From: Sediminibacillus dalangtanensis
GTDB taxonomy: Bacteria; Bacillota; Bacilli; Bacillales; Amphibacillaceae
Assembly: GCF_017792025.1 (NCBI RefSeq)
Contig: NZ_CP046956.1
Location: forward strand, 1,240,001-1,304,000
DNA length: 64,000 nt
Direction: 5' to 3'
This document shows positions 42,431-51,740 of the stretch, piece by piece. The notes beneath the pieces were generated by a model, which had not been told where the DNA came from, searched no databases, and saw only the letters and a program-made list of their open reading frames with translations. How positions within the stretch are numbered: the stretch's first letter is position 1; every line of letters begins with the position of its first letter. Position numbers and translations under genes: made by a program.

Positions 42431-42901
42431 ATGACCGACAAGCCGTTTCATTATCAAAACCGTGTCCATGATGAATGGGTGGATTATAACGGCCATATGA
42501 ACGATGCTGCCTATGCGAAAGCATTCAGCCAGGCCGTTGATGCATTTATTGAAGATATTGGATTGGATGAGGAAACCCGTACAAGTTGGGGATATACAAT
42601 TTTCACCCTCGAGACGCATATTTGTTATTTGCAAGAGGCGCATCGCGACCAGGAACTAAGACTGGATATTCAATTGCTGGATGATGACACAAAACGTCTG
42701 CATGTATTTTTCACCATGAAAAACGCTGATGGTGATTTGCTGGCCACAAGCGAGCAAATGCTGATGGGAATCAATACCGAGCAAGGCCGACCTGCTCCAT
42801 TCCCCGATCCGGTCGCGGCTGCCATCGAGCAGCTGCGCGACGCACAGCAATATTTATCAACACCGAAACAAGCGGGCAGGCACATCGGTATTAAACGCTA
42901 G
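42431..42901 (+). CDS. cdhB: Betainyl-CoA thioesterase (hotdog fold)
   Basis: 156 residues. The 4HBT-type hotdog motif is VHDEWVDYNGHMNDAAYAKA, where Asp/Asn and Met-Asn positions match carnitine-operon thioesterases. Located two bases after cdhA, in the order of Pseudomonas cdhCAB. The expected reaction is hydrolysis of betainyl-CoA to glycine betaine and CoA, completing carnitine-to-betaine conversion. Specificity rests on context; the fold is clear. Confidence 0.87.
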   Translation: MTDKPFHYQNRVHDEWVDYNGHMNDAAYAKAFSQAVDAFIEDIGLDEETRTSWGYTIFTLETHICYLQEAHRDQELRLDIQLLDDDTKRLHVFFTMKNADGDLLATSEQMLMGINTEQGRPAPFPDPVAAAIEQLRDAQQYLSTPKQAGRHIGIKR

Positions 42902-42939
42902 TCCGTCCTGCCCGGTGGTTTCAAGAGAGGAGAATGCTT

Positions 42940-44139
42940 GTGAATAAGATTGAAGTTAATAATCTGACCAAGATTTTTGGCTCCCATCCCCAGCAGGGGC
43001 TGAAACGATTGAAAAACGGGGAACAAAAAAGCGAAATATTAGAAAAAACGGGCATGACTGTTGGTGTTAGCCAAGCAACATTCGCTGTCAAACCGGGTGA
43101 ATTTTTCGTCATTATGGGACTGTCCGGAAGTGGAAAATCGACGCTTATCCGCTTGATTAACCGACTGATCGAGCCGACAGACGGAGAAGTTTTGATTGAA
43201 GGTGAAGATATCACCAAGATGGATACGACCAACTTAATCGAAACACGACGCAAAAAACTCGGCATGGTCTTCCAGAAATTCGGTTTGTTGCCGCACCGGA
43301 CTGTATTGAACAACGTGGCTTATGGCTTGGAAATTCAAGGAGTCGACAAGCAGGAACGGTACCAGAAGGCAGAAAAAGCAATCGAGGATGTGGGTTTGAA
43401 AGGCTATGAAGCTAGTTATCCGAATCAGTTGAGTGGTGGAATGCAGCAGCGGGTAGGGCTTGCGAGAGCGTTAGCCAATGATACCGACATACTCTTAATG
43501 GATGAAGCTTTCAGTGCGCTCGATCCGATCATCCGAAAAGAAATGCAGGATGAAATACTTCATCTGCAAAACAAACTTGGCAAAACCGTCTTGTTTATTA
43601 CGCATGACTTGGATGAAGCATTAAAACTAGGAGACAGAATTGCCATCATGAAAGATGGCCGGATTGTCCAAGTCGGCACCTCTGAGGAAATATTAGAAAA
43701 CCCCGCAAATGAATATGTCTCCAACTTTGTGAAGGATGTAGATCGATCCAAGGTTTTGGAAGCTTCTCATGTCATGAAAAAGCCGGAAGTGCTGATGACA
43801 TATAAGGACGGTCCCCGTGTTGCCGTTCGGAAAATGGAAGAAGTCGGAGCCTCTAGTATTTTTGTCGTAGACAAAGAGAAGAATTTCAAAGGATTACTAA
43901 CGATTGACGACGCCATTCGGGCTTATAAAGAAAAGATCGATTTGGAAGAAGTATTGATTACGGATGTAGCCTCAGCTGCACCGCACACTCCGTTAAATGA
44001 CTTGATCGGAATTGCTGTCGATGCCAAGTACCCGATCACGGTAATTGAAGACGGACGGCTGCTGGGGATCATTTCCCGCGTATCGATCCTGTCGGGTCTA
44101 GTACTTGGAAAAGAGAAAGATGAGGTGACGCCATCATGA
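42940..44139 (+). CDS. Glycine betaine/carnitine ABC transporter ATPase (OpuA/OpuC type)
   Basis: 399 residues from GTG 42940; the nearby ATG 42934 sits on top of the GAGAGGAG site. Walker A GLSGSGKST, signature LSGGMQQR, Walker B ILLMDEAFSALDP, switch His in FITHDLDEA. The C-terminal ~120 residues are a tandem CBS pair (RKMEEVGASSIFVVDKEKNF; PITVIEDGRLLGIISR), which senses ionic strength or c-di-AMP in OpuA/OpuC. The permease ATG overlaps its stop. Placement after cdhB suggests carnitine import. Confidence 0.93.
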   Translation: MNKIEVNNLTKIFGSHPQQGLKRLKNGEQKSEILEKTGMTVGVSQATFAVKPGEFFVIMGLSGSGKSTLIRLINRLIEPTDGEVLIEGEDITKMDTTNLIETRRKKLGMVFQKFGLLPHRTVLNNVAYGLEIQGVDKQERYQKAEKAIEDVGLKGYEASYPNQLSGGMQQRVGLARALANDTDILLMDEAFSALDPIIRKEMQDEILHLQNKLGKTVLFITHDLDEALKLGDRIAIMKDGRIVQVGTSEEILENPANEYVSNFVKDVDRSKVLEASHVMKKPEVLMTYKDGPRVAVRKMEEVGASSIFVVDKEKNFKGLLTIDDAIRAYKEKIDLEEVLITDVASAAPHTPLNDLIGIAVDAKYPITVIEDGRLLGIISRVSILSGLVLGKEKDEVTPS

Positions 44140-44966
44140 ACTATTTCCATTTCCCATTAGAAGACTGGACGAATTCCTTTGTGAATAACTGGTTGCTGCC
44201 GGTAATGGGCGGATTTTTCAACGCAATCAGCGATGCACTTGGGGCCTTTATCGAGGCGGTTACCAATCTTTTGATCGTCATTCCACCTGAAGTGATTGCC
44301 ATCATCTTGATCGTGTTGTCTTGGCGGATTGCCGGTAAAGGAATGGCGCTTTTCACCTTGATTGGATGCATCTATTTAGGATCGGTTGAACTGTGGCCTG
44401 CTGCGATGCAAACGGTGGCTATTGTGCTCGTTTCGACTTTGTTGTCGGTCCTTATCGGTGTTCCTGTCGGAATATTGACGGCTACCAGTTCCATCATGGA
44501 TAAGATTGTCCGTCCCATTTTGGACTTTATGCAGACGTTGCCGAGTTTCGTCTATTTAATCCCGGCAATTCTGCTATTCGGCCTCGGCGGTGTTCCGGCT
44601 GTTATTTCCACCTTTATTTTTGCAACACCGCCGGCTGTCCGCATGACAAGCCTGGGAATCAAACAAGTGCCGGAAGATGTGGTGGAAGCTTCCAGAGCTT
44701 TTGGTACAACGAAATGGCAGCTGCTGTTTAAAGTTCAACTTCCGTTAGCCTTGTCGACAATCATGGCAGGGGTCAATCAAACCATCATGCTTGCTTTATC
44801 GATGGCTGTCATTGCTTCGATGATAGGAGCTCCCGGATTAGGGTCGACCGTCCTTTCTGGTATTTCCACGGTAAACGTTGGGCTCGGTTTGACCGGTGGA
44901 CTTGGAATTGTTGTCCTGGCCATCATATTGGATCGTATCACGCAAGGATTAGGTAAAAGGTTTTAA
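44136..44966 (+). CDS. Glycine betaine/carnitine ABC transporter permease
   Basis: 276 residues, OpuAB/ProW type: an amphipathic N-terminal segment, then six membrane helices, with the EAA loop VEASRAFGTTKWQLLFKVQL that contacts the ATPase. Start overlaps the ATPase stop (ATGA), so translation is coupled. Forms the membrane channel of the importer encoded by the genes on both sides. Confidence 0.94.
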   Translation: MNYFHFPLEDWTNSFVNNWLLPVMGGFFNAISDALGAFIEAVTNLLIVIPPEVIAIILIVLSWRIAGKGMALFTLIGCIYLGSVELWPAAMQTVAIVLVSTLLSVLIGVPVGILTATSSIMDKIVRPILDFMQTLPSFVYLIPAILLFGLGGVPAVISTFIFATPPAVRMTSLGIKQVPEDVVEASRAFGTTKWQLLFKVQLPLALSTIMAGVNQTIMLALSMAVIASMIGAPGLGSTVLSGISTVNVGLGLTGGLGIVVLAIILDRITQGLGKRF

Positions 44967-45034
44967 TGAATCCGTAAGCCCGTCAATTCACGGCCGGATT
45001 TCAACTATAAAAAAACAGGGGAGAGAAAATTAGC

Positions 45035-45916
45035 ATGAAAAAACTATTATTCGGTCTTATGGCCGCACTATTTGTCGCATTGATCGCAGGATGTTCTTCT
45101 GACAGTGAATCAGAAGGAAACGGCGAAGAAGCAAGTGAGAGTAAAGACCAAACCATCACTTTCGGTGTCACACCTTGGACAAGCACCGTGCCTCCGACTG
45201 AAATCGCAAGCTTGGTTCTGGAGGATATGGGCTATACGGTAGAACACACGGATGCCGATGTAGGCAGTGTTTTCATGGGACTTTCCCGCGGGGACATCGA
45301 TGTCTTCATGGACTCTTGGTTCCCGATGCACAAAGTCCATCTGGACAAATTTTCCGATTCTGTCGAAGACACAGCGGTAAGCTATCCGGAAGCCGAAACT
45401 GGATGGGTAGTCCCGAAATATATGGAAGATATCAATAGCATGGAAGACTTAAAAGGAAAAGAAGATCTTTTTGACAATAAAATGTACGGCATTGAAGAAG
45501 GTGCCAGTGCAACGAAAGAATCAAAAGAAATGATCGAAGAGTATGGTCTTGATATCGAGCACGTCGCTTCCTCTGAAGGCGGCATGCTGGCTCAGGCTCA
45601 ACGCTTGATGAGTCAGGAAGAACCGGTCATTTTCTTTGGCTGGCGCCCGCACACCATGTTTAACAAATATGATATTAAAGTGTTAAAGAATGACAAAGGC
45701 TTCTTCGAAACGTCTTCTGTCCATGTGGTAACCAATAAAGATTTGAAAGAAAATGCCCCAGAAGCATATGAGTTCCTGAGCAACTGGAGCATTTCCATTG
45801 ATGATGTCGAAGAAATGATTGTGAAAATCGAAGAAGAAGACCAGGATCCAAAAGAAGTAGCACGTGAGTGGATCGAAAGCAACCAGGATAAGATCGATGA
45901 AATGACTGGTAAATAA
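45035..45916 (+). CDS. Glycine betaine/carnitine-binding lipoprotein
   Basis: 293 residues with signal peptide KKLLFGLMAALFVALIAGC and lipobox IAGC, then an acidic Ser/Glu linker. The OpuAC domain follows: ITFGVTPWTSTVPPTEIASL, a Trp-rich ligand site (FMDSWFPMH, ETGWVVPKYM, FFGWRPHTMF). Four or more aromatic residues would cage a trimethylammonium head group. It captures the solute outside the cell for the adjacent permease. Specificity for carnitine over betaine is inferred from the operon. Confidence 0.93.
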   Translation: MKKLLFGLMAALFVALIAGCSSDSESEGNGEEASESKDQTITFGVTPWTSTVPPTEIASLVLEDMGYTVEHTDADVGSVFMGLSRGDIDVFMDSWFPMHKVHLDKFSDSVEDTAVSYPEAETGWVVPKYMEDINSMEDLKGKEDLFDNKMYGIEEGASATKESKEMIEEYGLDIEHVASSEGGMLAQAQRLMSQEEPVIFFGWRPHTMFNKYDIKVLKNDKGFFETSSVHVVTNKDLKENAPEAYEFLSNWSISIDDVEEMIVKIEEEDQDPKEVAREWIESNQDKIDEMTGK

Positions 45917-45922
45917 GAGAGT

Positions 45923-45963
45923 AAAGGGGTCTGTTTGCGGCTGCAGTCGTAACAGGCCTTTTC
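45923..45963 (+). terminator. Imperfect hairpin after the binding-protein gene
   Basis: AAAGGGGTCTGTT pairs with AACAGGCCTTTT around a 15-base loop, followed by CTCTAT. It may partly terminate the importer transcript before the hydrolase gene. Confidence 0.55.
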
Positions 45964-45995
45964 TCTATATAAAATAAATGATAGAGGTGGTAATA

Positions 45996-47714
45996 GTGCC
46001 GAAAACTGCACCTGTCGTATTCGAAAAAGACGTGCCCTGCCGGCTGCGCGATGGCGTGACCTTATACGCAAATGTATATCGCCCGGACCGGGAAGGCAGT
46101 TACCCTGTATTGCTGACAAGGCATCCGTACAATAAAAATCTCGTAGATTTTTCTCACCGATATGTGGATCCTTTCCGCTTGGCAGCGGCCGGATATGTGG
46201 TGATCATCCAGGATGTCCGCGGTCGTTTTTCATCCGAAGGGCAATTTGTTCCATTCATCCATGAAGGAGAAGATGGTTACGATGCGGTGGAATGGGCTGC
46301 GAACCTACCTTATTGTGATGGCAAGGTCGGTATGTTCGGTTTATCCTATTATGGCTTTACCCAGCTGTTTGCCGCGGCGGAATCACCACCGTCCTTAAAA
46401 GCGATTTTCCCCGCTCAGACCGGAAGCAGTCTAAATGAAGATATGCTGTTTCGGCAAGGAGCATTGGAATATGGGTTATTTGCAACGTGGATGCTTGATT
46501 CGGTCGCTCCAGATTTAATTCACAGGGAATGTCCGGATGACTATCCTTTTGTCAGGAAAGATATAGAGTCAGCATTGCACCATATCAATGATACTTTTCA
46601 TCATGTCCCGCTAACGGAGTGGCCGCCTTTGAGGAATCTCCACCCGGTCCTATCTTTGTATCAACAATTTATTACCCAGGAAATATCCAATGAGGCCCAA
46701 AGTAAAGCTTCGATAAAACATCAATTATCTTCTCTTGAACTGCCCGCATATCATCTAGCTGGCTGGTATGACTGTTTTCTCGGTTCTACTTTGGAAAATT
46801 TTCAGGAAATGTGCAAAGCCGGAGAAGAGCAGCGCCTAATCATCGGCCCATGGGGACACGGCGATTTTTCTGCTGCTCAAGGGGAACGTTTCTTTGGAGC
46901 CCATGCAGCAGGAGATTGGATGGATGAAGAACGAGACATTACTGCCTTGCATATAGAATGGTTTGACAAAAAGTTGAAGGCCACCACTTCTGCTTCTGGG
47001 AGAGAAAGTGCGCCGGTTCAATTATTTGTGATGGGCATCGATAAATGGCGTGAAGAAAAAGAATGGCCGCTTGCACGGACTCGCTATATCCCGTATTATC
47101 TCCACAGCAATGGCAAGGCGGGTTTAGAGTCTGGTACTCTTTCGACCACCAAACCGCAAGAGGAGCCAACCGATCAATTCTGCTATGATCCGTCCAATCC
47201 AGTACCTACGGTTGGAGGAAACGGCTTATTTTATAAGGGAGAAAATGCAGGTCCGTGTGATCAGAACGAAGTTGAGGCGAGAAAGGATGTCTTTGTATAT
47301 ACATCCGAAGCATTGAAGGAACCTTTAGAGGTGACAGGTCCGATAGAGGTGGTGCTATGGGCAGCAACCGATGCTGTTTCAACTGACTTTACCGCAAAAC
47401 TTGTCGACGTTTGGCCGGACGGGAAGGCTTTCAATCTAGCAGATGGGATAGTCCGAGGAGATACATGCCAGGAATCGGAGATTGGTGCCATTCGTTATCA
47501 ACTGGATCTTTGGGCGACGAGCAATGTCTTTCTGCCGGGTCATTCCATCCGACTGGAAATTTCATCAAGCAACTTTCCGCGGTATGATGTCAATCCAAAT
47601 ACAGGGAAAACAACGATAGATTCCGAAGTAATGCTTCCGGCCAGTCAGACTATCTACCATGACGAAAATTATCCATCGTACATTTTACTACCAGTAATTC
47701 CAACAAAAATATAG
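45996..47714 (+). CDS. CocE/NonD-family hydrolase (Xaa-Pro dipeptidyl-peptidase S15-like)
   Basis: 572 residues from GTG 45996, six bases after AGAGGTGG. The N-terminal alpha/beta hydrolase domain has VRDGVTLYANVYRP-like features (LRDGVTLYANVYRPD), VRGRFSSEG and nucleophile elbow FGLSYYGFTQ. The His is in GPWGHGDFS. The C-terminal jelly-roll (PEPX_C) shows VTGPIEVVLWAATDAVSTDF and LEISSSNFPRYDVNPNTGK. The protein is an esterase or peptidase without a signal peptide. In a carnitine operon, an acyl-carnitine or other ester hydrolase is an attractive but unproven role. Confidence 0.88.
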   Translation: MPKTAPVVFEKDVPCRLRDGVTLYANVYRPDREGSYPVLLTRHPYNKNLVDFSHRYVDPFRLAAAGYVVIIQDVRGRFSSEGQFVPFIHEGEDGYDAVEWAANLPYCDGKVGMFGLSYYGFTQLFAAAESPPSLKAIFPAQTGSSLNEDMLFRQGALEYGLFATWMLDSVAPDLIHRECPDDYPFVRKDIESALHHINDTFHHVPLTEWPPLRNLHPVLSLYQQFITQEISNEAQSKASIKHQLSSLELPAYHLAGWYDCFLGSTLENFQEMCKAGEEQRLIIGPWGHGDFSAAQGERFFGAHAAGDWMDEERDITALHIEWFDKKLKATTSASGRESAPVQLFVMGIDKWREEKEWPLARTRYIPYYLHSNGKAGLESGTLSTTKPQEEPTDQFCYDPSNPVPTVGGNGLFYKGENAGPCDQNEVEARKDVFVYTSEALKEPLEVTGPIEVVLWAATDAVSTDFTAKLVDVWPDGKAFNLADGIVRGDTCQESEIGAIRYQLDLWATSNVFLPGHSIRLEISSSNFPRYDVNPNTGKTTIDSEVMLPASQTIYHDENYPSYILLPVIPTKI

Positions 47715-48002
47715 AGGCCGTGACAAAAGCATGGTGACAAAGCAAAAACCGAACGAATCCTAAATGCCAATCGTATTCGTTCGGTTATATTTGTATATTC
47801 TCTTTTATCCTGTTGTTTGTTGCGTGCTTCGAATCGCTCCGGCAAGATACTATGCGTTCCCGCGGAAAGCGAAGTACCTTGCCAGAGGGGGAAGTGGCAC
47901 TTTTCATAGGGTGAAATGTTTGCTTTTTGCTCATCAAAAAAACCGAACGAATGGTGGATCGTTCGGTTTTTATTTTGGTCATGATGCTTTTGTCACAGGC
48001 TC
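47715..48002. repeat. MITE-like element, internally deleted copy (288 bp)
   Basis: Imperfect ~40-bp inverted ends: left begins AGGCCGTGACAAAAGCATGG, right (read inward) begins AGCCTGTGACAAAAGCATCA, each followed by AAAAACCGAAC. Each arm also forms its own hairpin (CCGAACGAAT with ATTCGTTCGG; CCGAACGA with TCGTTCGG). The centre is a shortened family-C palindrome, GGCAAGATAC (47841-47850) facing GTACCTTGCC (47874-47883). It fills the entire gap between two convergent stop codons. Confidence 0.85.
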
Positions 48003-48005
48003 TTA

Positions 48006-49541
48006 TCATCCCTGTTTTTTGTTTTTATTTTTCTTACCTTGGTTAATGCGGCCAATGCCTAGCTCACGCGACTCCCGATATAGTGATTTGACGAAGCTTG
48101 CTGTCATCAGCAGCATGATGATCGAGAATGGCAGGGCTGCAATGATCATGGTGTTTTGCAAAGCCTGCAATCCGCCGGTGTATAAGAGTGCCAGTGCAGT
48201 AGCTGAAAGCAATACACCCCATGTAAGCTTGATAAAGTGTCCCGGATTTTGAGAACCGCCTGTCGTCATCATGCCAAGTACGAATGTACCAGAGTCTGCT
48301 GACGTAATAAAGAACGTACCGATCAGAATCATGGCTATGATCGAAGCGACCATCCCGAACGGATAGTTGGAAAACACGCCGAATAAGGATTCTTCTGTTG
48401 CCAACTCGGAAATTTTGGCTATTCCTTCATGCTCAAGTGATATAGCCGTACCGCCGAAAGTAGCAAACCAGAGAAAACCGATTATAGATGGTACAAGCAG
48501 AACGGTGAAAACAAATTCCCGAATGGTACGTCCTCTTGATACGCGGGCGATGAAGATACCGACGAATGGTGACCAGGCTATCCACCATGCCCAGTAAAAG
48601 ATGGTCCAATCATTGATCCATTGACGGATATCTGGATCAAGAGGTGCTATTCGGAAACTCATCCCTGGTAAGTGCTGTACATAAGATCCTAATGTATTGG
48701 TAAATATGTTCAACAAGAATAATGTCGGTCCCATCACAAAAATCATACCAAATAAAATTACAGCTAGTACCATGTTGGCATTACTCAGATAACGTATTCC
48801 TTTGCTGAGACCTGTCCAAGCTGAAAACATGAACAACACTGTGACGATAACGACAATAATAACCTGAATAACGATATTTACCGGTATATTAAAAAGATAA
48901 GACAATCCACCGTTTATTTGAACGGCACCAAAACCAAGTGTAGTCGCAACCCCCATGACGGTGGCAATAACGGCAAGAATATCGATTACTCTTCCAGTAT
49001 TTCCTTCAGCTGTTTTTCCAATCAATGGCTGTAAAGTCGAGCTTACTAATCCTGAGCGATCATGACGAAAATTGAAATAGGCGAGTACAAGGGCTACAAT
49101 TCCATAAATTGCCCAGGCATGAATCCCCCAATGAAAAAACGTAAAACGCAGGGCATCTTTAATGCCTTGCTGTGTTCCTATTTCTCCTGTCGGTGAACTA
49201 GTGGCGTAGTGACTGATCGGTTCTGCTGTTCCCCAGAACACTAACCCAATCCCCATTCCGGCACTGAACAGCATGGCAATCCAGGTTGCTCTGGAGAATT
49301 CCGGTTTGTCATCCGGTTTGCCAAGTTTGATTCTGCCGACAGGGCTGATTAATAGAACTAAACAAACAATCACAAACAAGGTTACAACGATTAAGTAATA
49401 CCAGCCAAATTTGTTGGCAATAAAAGCCTGGATATTAGTGGTGGCCGTCTCTAGACCGTCAGGCCAAGCCACACCAAAGATGACTAAAACTAACATAATT
49501 CCAGCCGATACTTTAAACACGGGTGTGAATTTATTCCACAT
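48006..49541 (-). CDS. BCCT-family glycine betaine/carnitine/choline transporter
   Basis: 511 residues, 12 membrane helices, full length. The BCCT signature includes FSAGMGIGLVFWGTAEPISH, the substrate-site Trp-rich segment IFYWAWWIAWSPFVGIFIAR, SRGRTIREFVF and ITSADSGTFVLGMM. It imports trimethylammonium solutes with Na+ from the medium. It is convergent with the carnitine operon and may feed it. GGAG ten bases upstream supports the ATG. Paralogous to the truncated gene at the window start. Confidence 0.94.
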   Translation of the reverse strand: MWNKFTPVFKVSAGIMLVLVIFGVAWPDGLETATTNIQAFIANKFGWYYLIVVTLFVIVCLVLLISPVGRIKLGKPDDKPEFSRATWIAMLFSAGMGIGLVFWGTAEPISHYATSSPTGEIGTQQGIKDALRFTFFHWGIHAWAIYGIVALVLAYFNFRHDRSGLVSSTLQPLIGKTAEGNTGRVIDILAVIATVMGVATTLGFGAVQINGGLSYLFNIPVNIVIQVIIVVIVTVLFMFSAWTGLSKGIRYLSNANMVLAVILFGMIFVMGPTLFLLNIFTNTLGSYVQHLPGMSFRIAPLDPDIRQWINDWTIFYWAWWIAWSPFVGIFIARVSRGRTIREFVFTVLLVPSIIGFLWFATFGGTAISLEHEGIAKISELATEESLFGVFSNYPFGMVASIIAMILIGTFFITSADSGTFVLGMMTTGGSQNPGHFIKLTWGVLLSATALALLYTGGLQALQNTMIIAALPFSIIMLLMTASFVKSLYRESRELGIGRINQGKKNKNKKQG

Positions 49542-49871
49542 TTTGTTCTAGCTCCTTCCTTGAAACAAATTTTAAAAAAGAGTATGCAATACTTCACGAA
49601 GGCACTCTAATAGACTGTACCCTTGTGGCAAGAGAAAAAACGGAAAATGTGTGCTGAAAACATTAAAAAACATGTTTAGATAAATACAGCCTGCTATGTT
49701 ATGCCATTTCCTTTATATTTAGCATTAAATCTTTTTTTATAAGCTGATTCACTTTTATGTATCTGTTAGAAACTTCCCTTTCAGCTGCTCCCGGCTTCGG
49801 TATGGGAAACAGCTGTGTACAAAATAATGAGAAGTATATTCAGAAAGTACTTTTTTAAAAGATAAGAAAGT
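49542..49871. other. Upstream region of the BCCT gene
   Basis: 330 bp, AT-rich. No operator like those before cdhC was found and no reading frame is convincing. It must hold the BCCT promoter. Confidence 0.45.
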
Positions 49872-50063
49872 ATAAATTTCAGAGATGTCTAGCTTCTACC
49901 GCCTCGAGGTCTTAAGCAAGTCCTCTGTGTGGCAAAAGGCCGCCACTTCGAGGTTTTTGCTTAAACTTGTCGGAGGCCCAAACGATGTGATCATGCAGGC
50001 GTTGCCACAGGACGTGGCGGCTTTAGCCTGTACTCCTTTGAACAGGCGCTTGCGCTTTTGTCC
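49872..50063. repeat. Repeat family A, long copy with internal extra sequence
   Basis: Begins ATTTCAGAGATGTCTAGCTT, has CTCGAGGTCTTAAGC, CTCTGTGTGGCAAAAGGC and CTTAAACTTGTCGGAGG, then about 60 extra bases before the standard end CAGGCGCTTGCGCTTTTGTC. The extra part is itself palindromic (GTTGCCACAGGACGTGGCGGC). Confidence 0.75.
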
Positions 50064-50209
50064 AAAAAATGCAGTAATTGATCCCCTCATAATGCAAATG
50101 CTTGGAGGCTATCAAATAGGGAAGTTTTACCTGAATCAGAATTTACGTCTTACTTCCATAGTGAAAAGGAGAAATGAGTGGTAAAATGCAGCTTTGAGGG
50201 GGAATTTGA

Positions 50210-51470
50210 TTGAAAAAGAAATGTTTGTATTTTATTGCCTTCCTGTTCTTGCTGATTGCTGGAGGATGTGGTACAGGGCAGCTAGATTCGAATTCCACAG
50301 ACAAACAGGATAATCAGCAAACAGAAGAAACGGGAGATAAGCCAGAGCAATCTTCAAAAGAAACAGACGCTGAACAAGAAGGTACAGCAAAGGAAGCAGC
50401 TGCTGAAGAAACTGACACACTCCAGCTCCCTTCCGGAAATGCAGGTTCATTTTATCGATGTAGGCCAGGCCGATGCAACACTGTTTTTGTTTGGTTCTTA
50501 TAAGATATTGCTCGATGCTGGAGACTGGGATAACAAGGATGTAGTCGACTATTTACATTCTCAAGGTATTTCTCAAATCGACATAGCTATCGGAACACAT
50601 CCTGACGCTGACCATATTGGCCAACTTGATAAAGTGGTCAGTCAGTTTGAAGTTGGGGAAGTATGGATGTCTGGAAACACAAGCACATCGGATACGTACC
50701 AACGGGTCATGGAAGCAATCGATTCCACTCAGACAGGTTATGAAGAACCGCGTATGGGAGATATTTTTGACATTGGTGATCTGCAGGTCGAAGTCCTTTA
50801 TCCAGCCTCGATATCCGGAGAAACGAATCAGGAATCGCTCGCTTTTAAAATGTCCTATGGAGACATTGATTTTATTTTTACCGGCGATGCGGAAAAAGCA
50901 CAGGAACAGGAAATGATCGACAGTGCAACAAATCTGGAAGCAGAAATACTTCAGTTGGGACACCACGGTTCCAATACGTCAACAAGCCAAGCTTTTTTGG
51001 AAGCAGTCTCTCCTGAATTGTCCATTTATAGTGCAGGTAACGAAAACCAATATGGACATCCCCATCAGGAAGTGATAGACCGTGTCCGGAATGTGGGAGC
51101 GGATTTATACGGAACCGATGCCCATGGAACCATCATGGTGACAACGGATGGATCATCGTATCAAGTGACCACTCATGAAAATGGAGAAATCAAAGCCGGG
51201 CAGTCAAATCTGCAGGAAAAGACAGAACGGGAAGCCGAATCAGAGTCAGCAGTAGAAGCAGGACAAGACACGGAGGGACAATGCATCGACATTAATAGCG
51301 CCGGTTCAGAACAAATCCAGGAAATTATCCATATTGGGCCGGAGCGGGCACAGGATGTAATAGATGGACGCCCATTTCAGTCAATCGATGAATTGACAGA
51401 AGTCAGTGGTATTGGCCCTTCCCGACTTAAAGACATCAAGGATCAAGGCATTGCTTGTGTAGGAGGATGA
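50210..51470 (+). pseudogene. Lipoprotein with ComEC-like metallo-beta-lactamase nuclease and ComEA-like HhH domains, frameshifted
   Basis: Frame 1 (from 50210) gives a lipoprotein signal peptide CLYFIAFLFLLIAGGC and an acidic linker. Frame 2 gives the body: MQVHFIDVGQADATLFLFGS, THPDADHIGQL (metal ligands), FTGDAEKAQEQEM, LGHHGSNTSTSQAFLE, then a linker and a C-terminal helix-hairpin-helix CIDINSAGSEQIQEI...VSGIGPSRLKDIK. Removing one A at about 50437-50439 joins them as LQLPSG-MQVHFIDVG. Relatives are single secreted DNA-processing lipoproteins. Either a recent frameshift, a sequence error, or a slippery A run. Confidence 0.85.
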
Positions 51471-51476
51471 TTAAGC

Positions 51477-51740
51477 ATGAAAGGTATGTTGGATCGTATC
51501 GAAGACGAGAAGTTTGCCGTTATTCTTGTGGAAGAAGAGGGCAAGGAATTTGTAATAGATGTAAGGCTGCTTCCTAAAGGAGTAAAAGTAAACGACTGGT
51601 TGGAATTTACTGTCCAAGAAGGTGACATAGCAAACATCCGAATTGATAAGCGAAAGACGTCAAACCGTCAAGAGAACTCGGAAGCACTAAGGGACCAGGT
51701 GCGTTCCCGGTCAAGAGGAAGTAAATTTAAGCGGAAATAA
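51477..51740 (+). CDS. DUF3006 protein
   Basis: 87 residues. LDRIEDEKFAVILVEEEGKE followed by LPKGVKVNDWLEF is the DUF3006 pattern (a small beta barrel). The C-terminal tail is strongly basic (RDQVRSRSRGSKFKRK), suggesting nucleic-acid contact. This family often sits next to ComEC-like lipoprotein genes, as here, six bases downstream. Function unknown. Confidence 0.87.
   Translation: MKGMLDRIEDEKFAVILVEEEGKEFVIDVRLLPKGVKVNDWLEFTVQEGDIANIRIDKRKTSNRQENSEALRDQVRSRSRGSKFKRK

Noticed and set aside
49885..50184. 99-codon plus-strand frame before the ComEC-like lipoprotein
   Set aside because: Most of it lies inside a family-A repeat copy.
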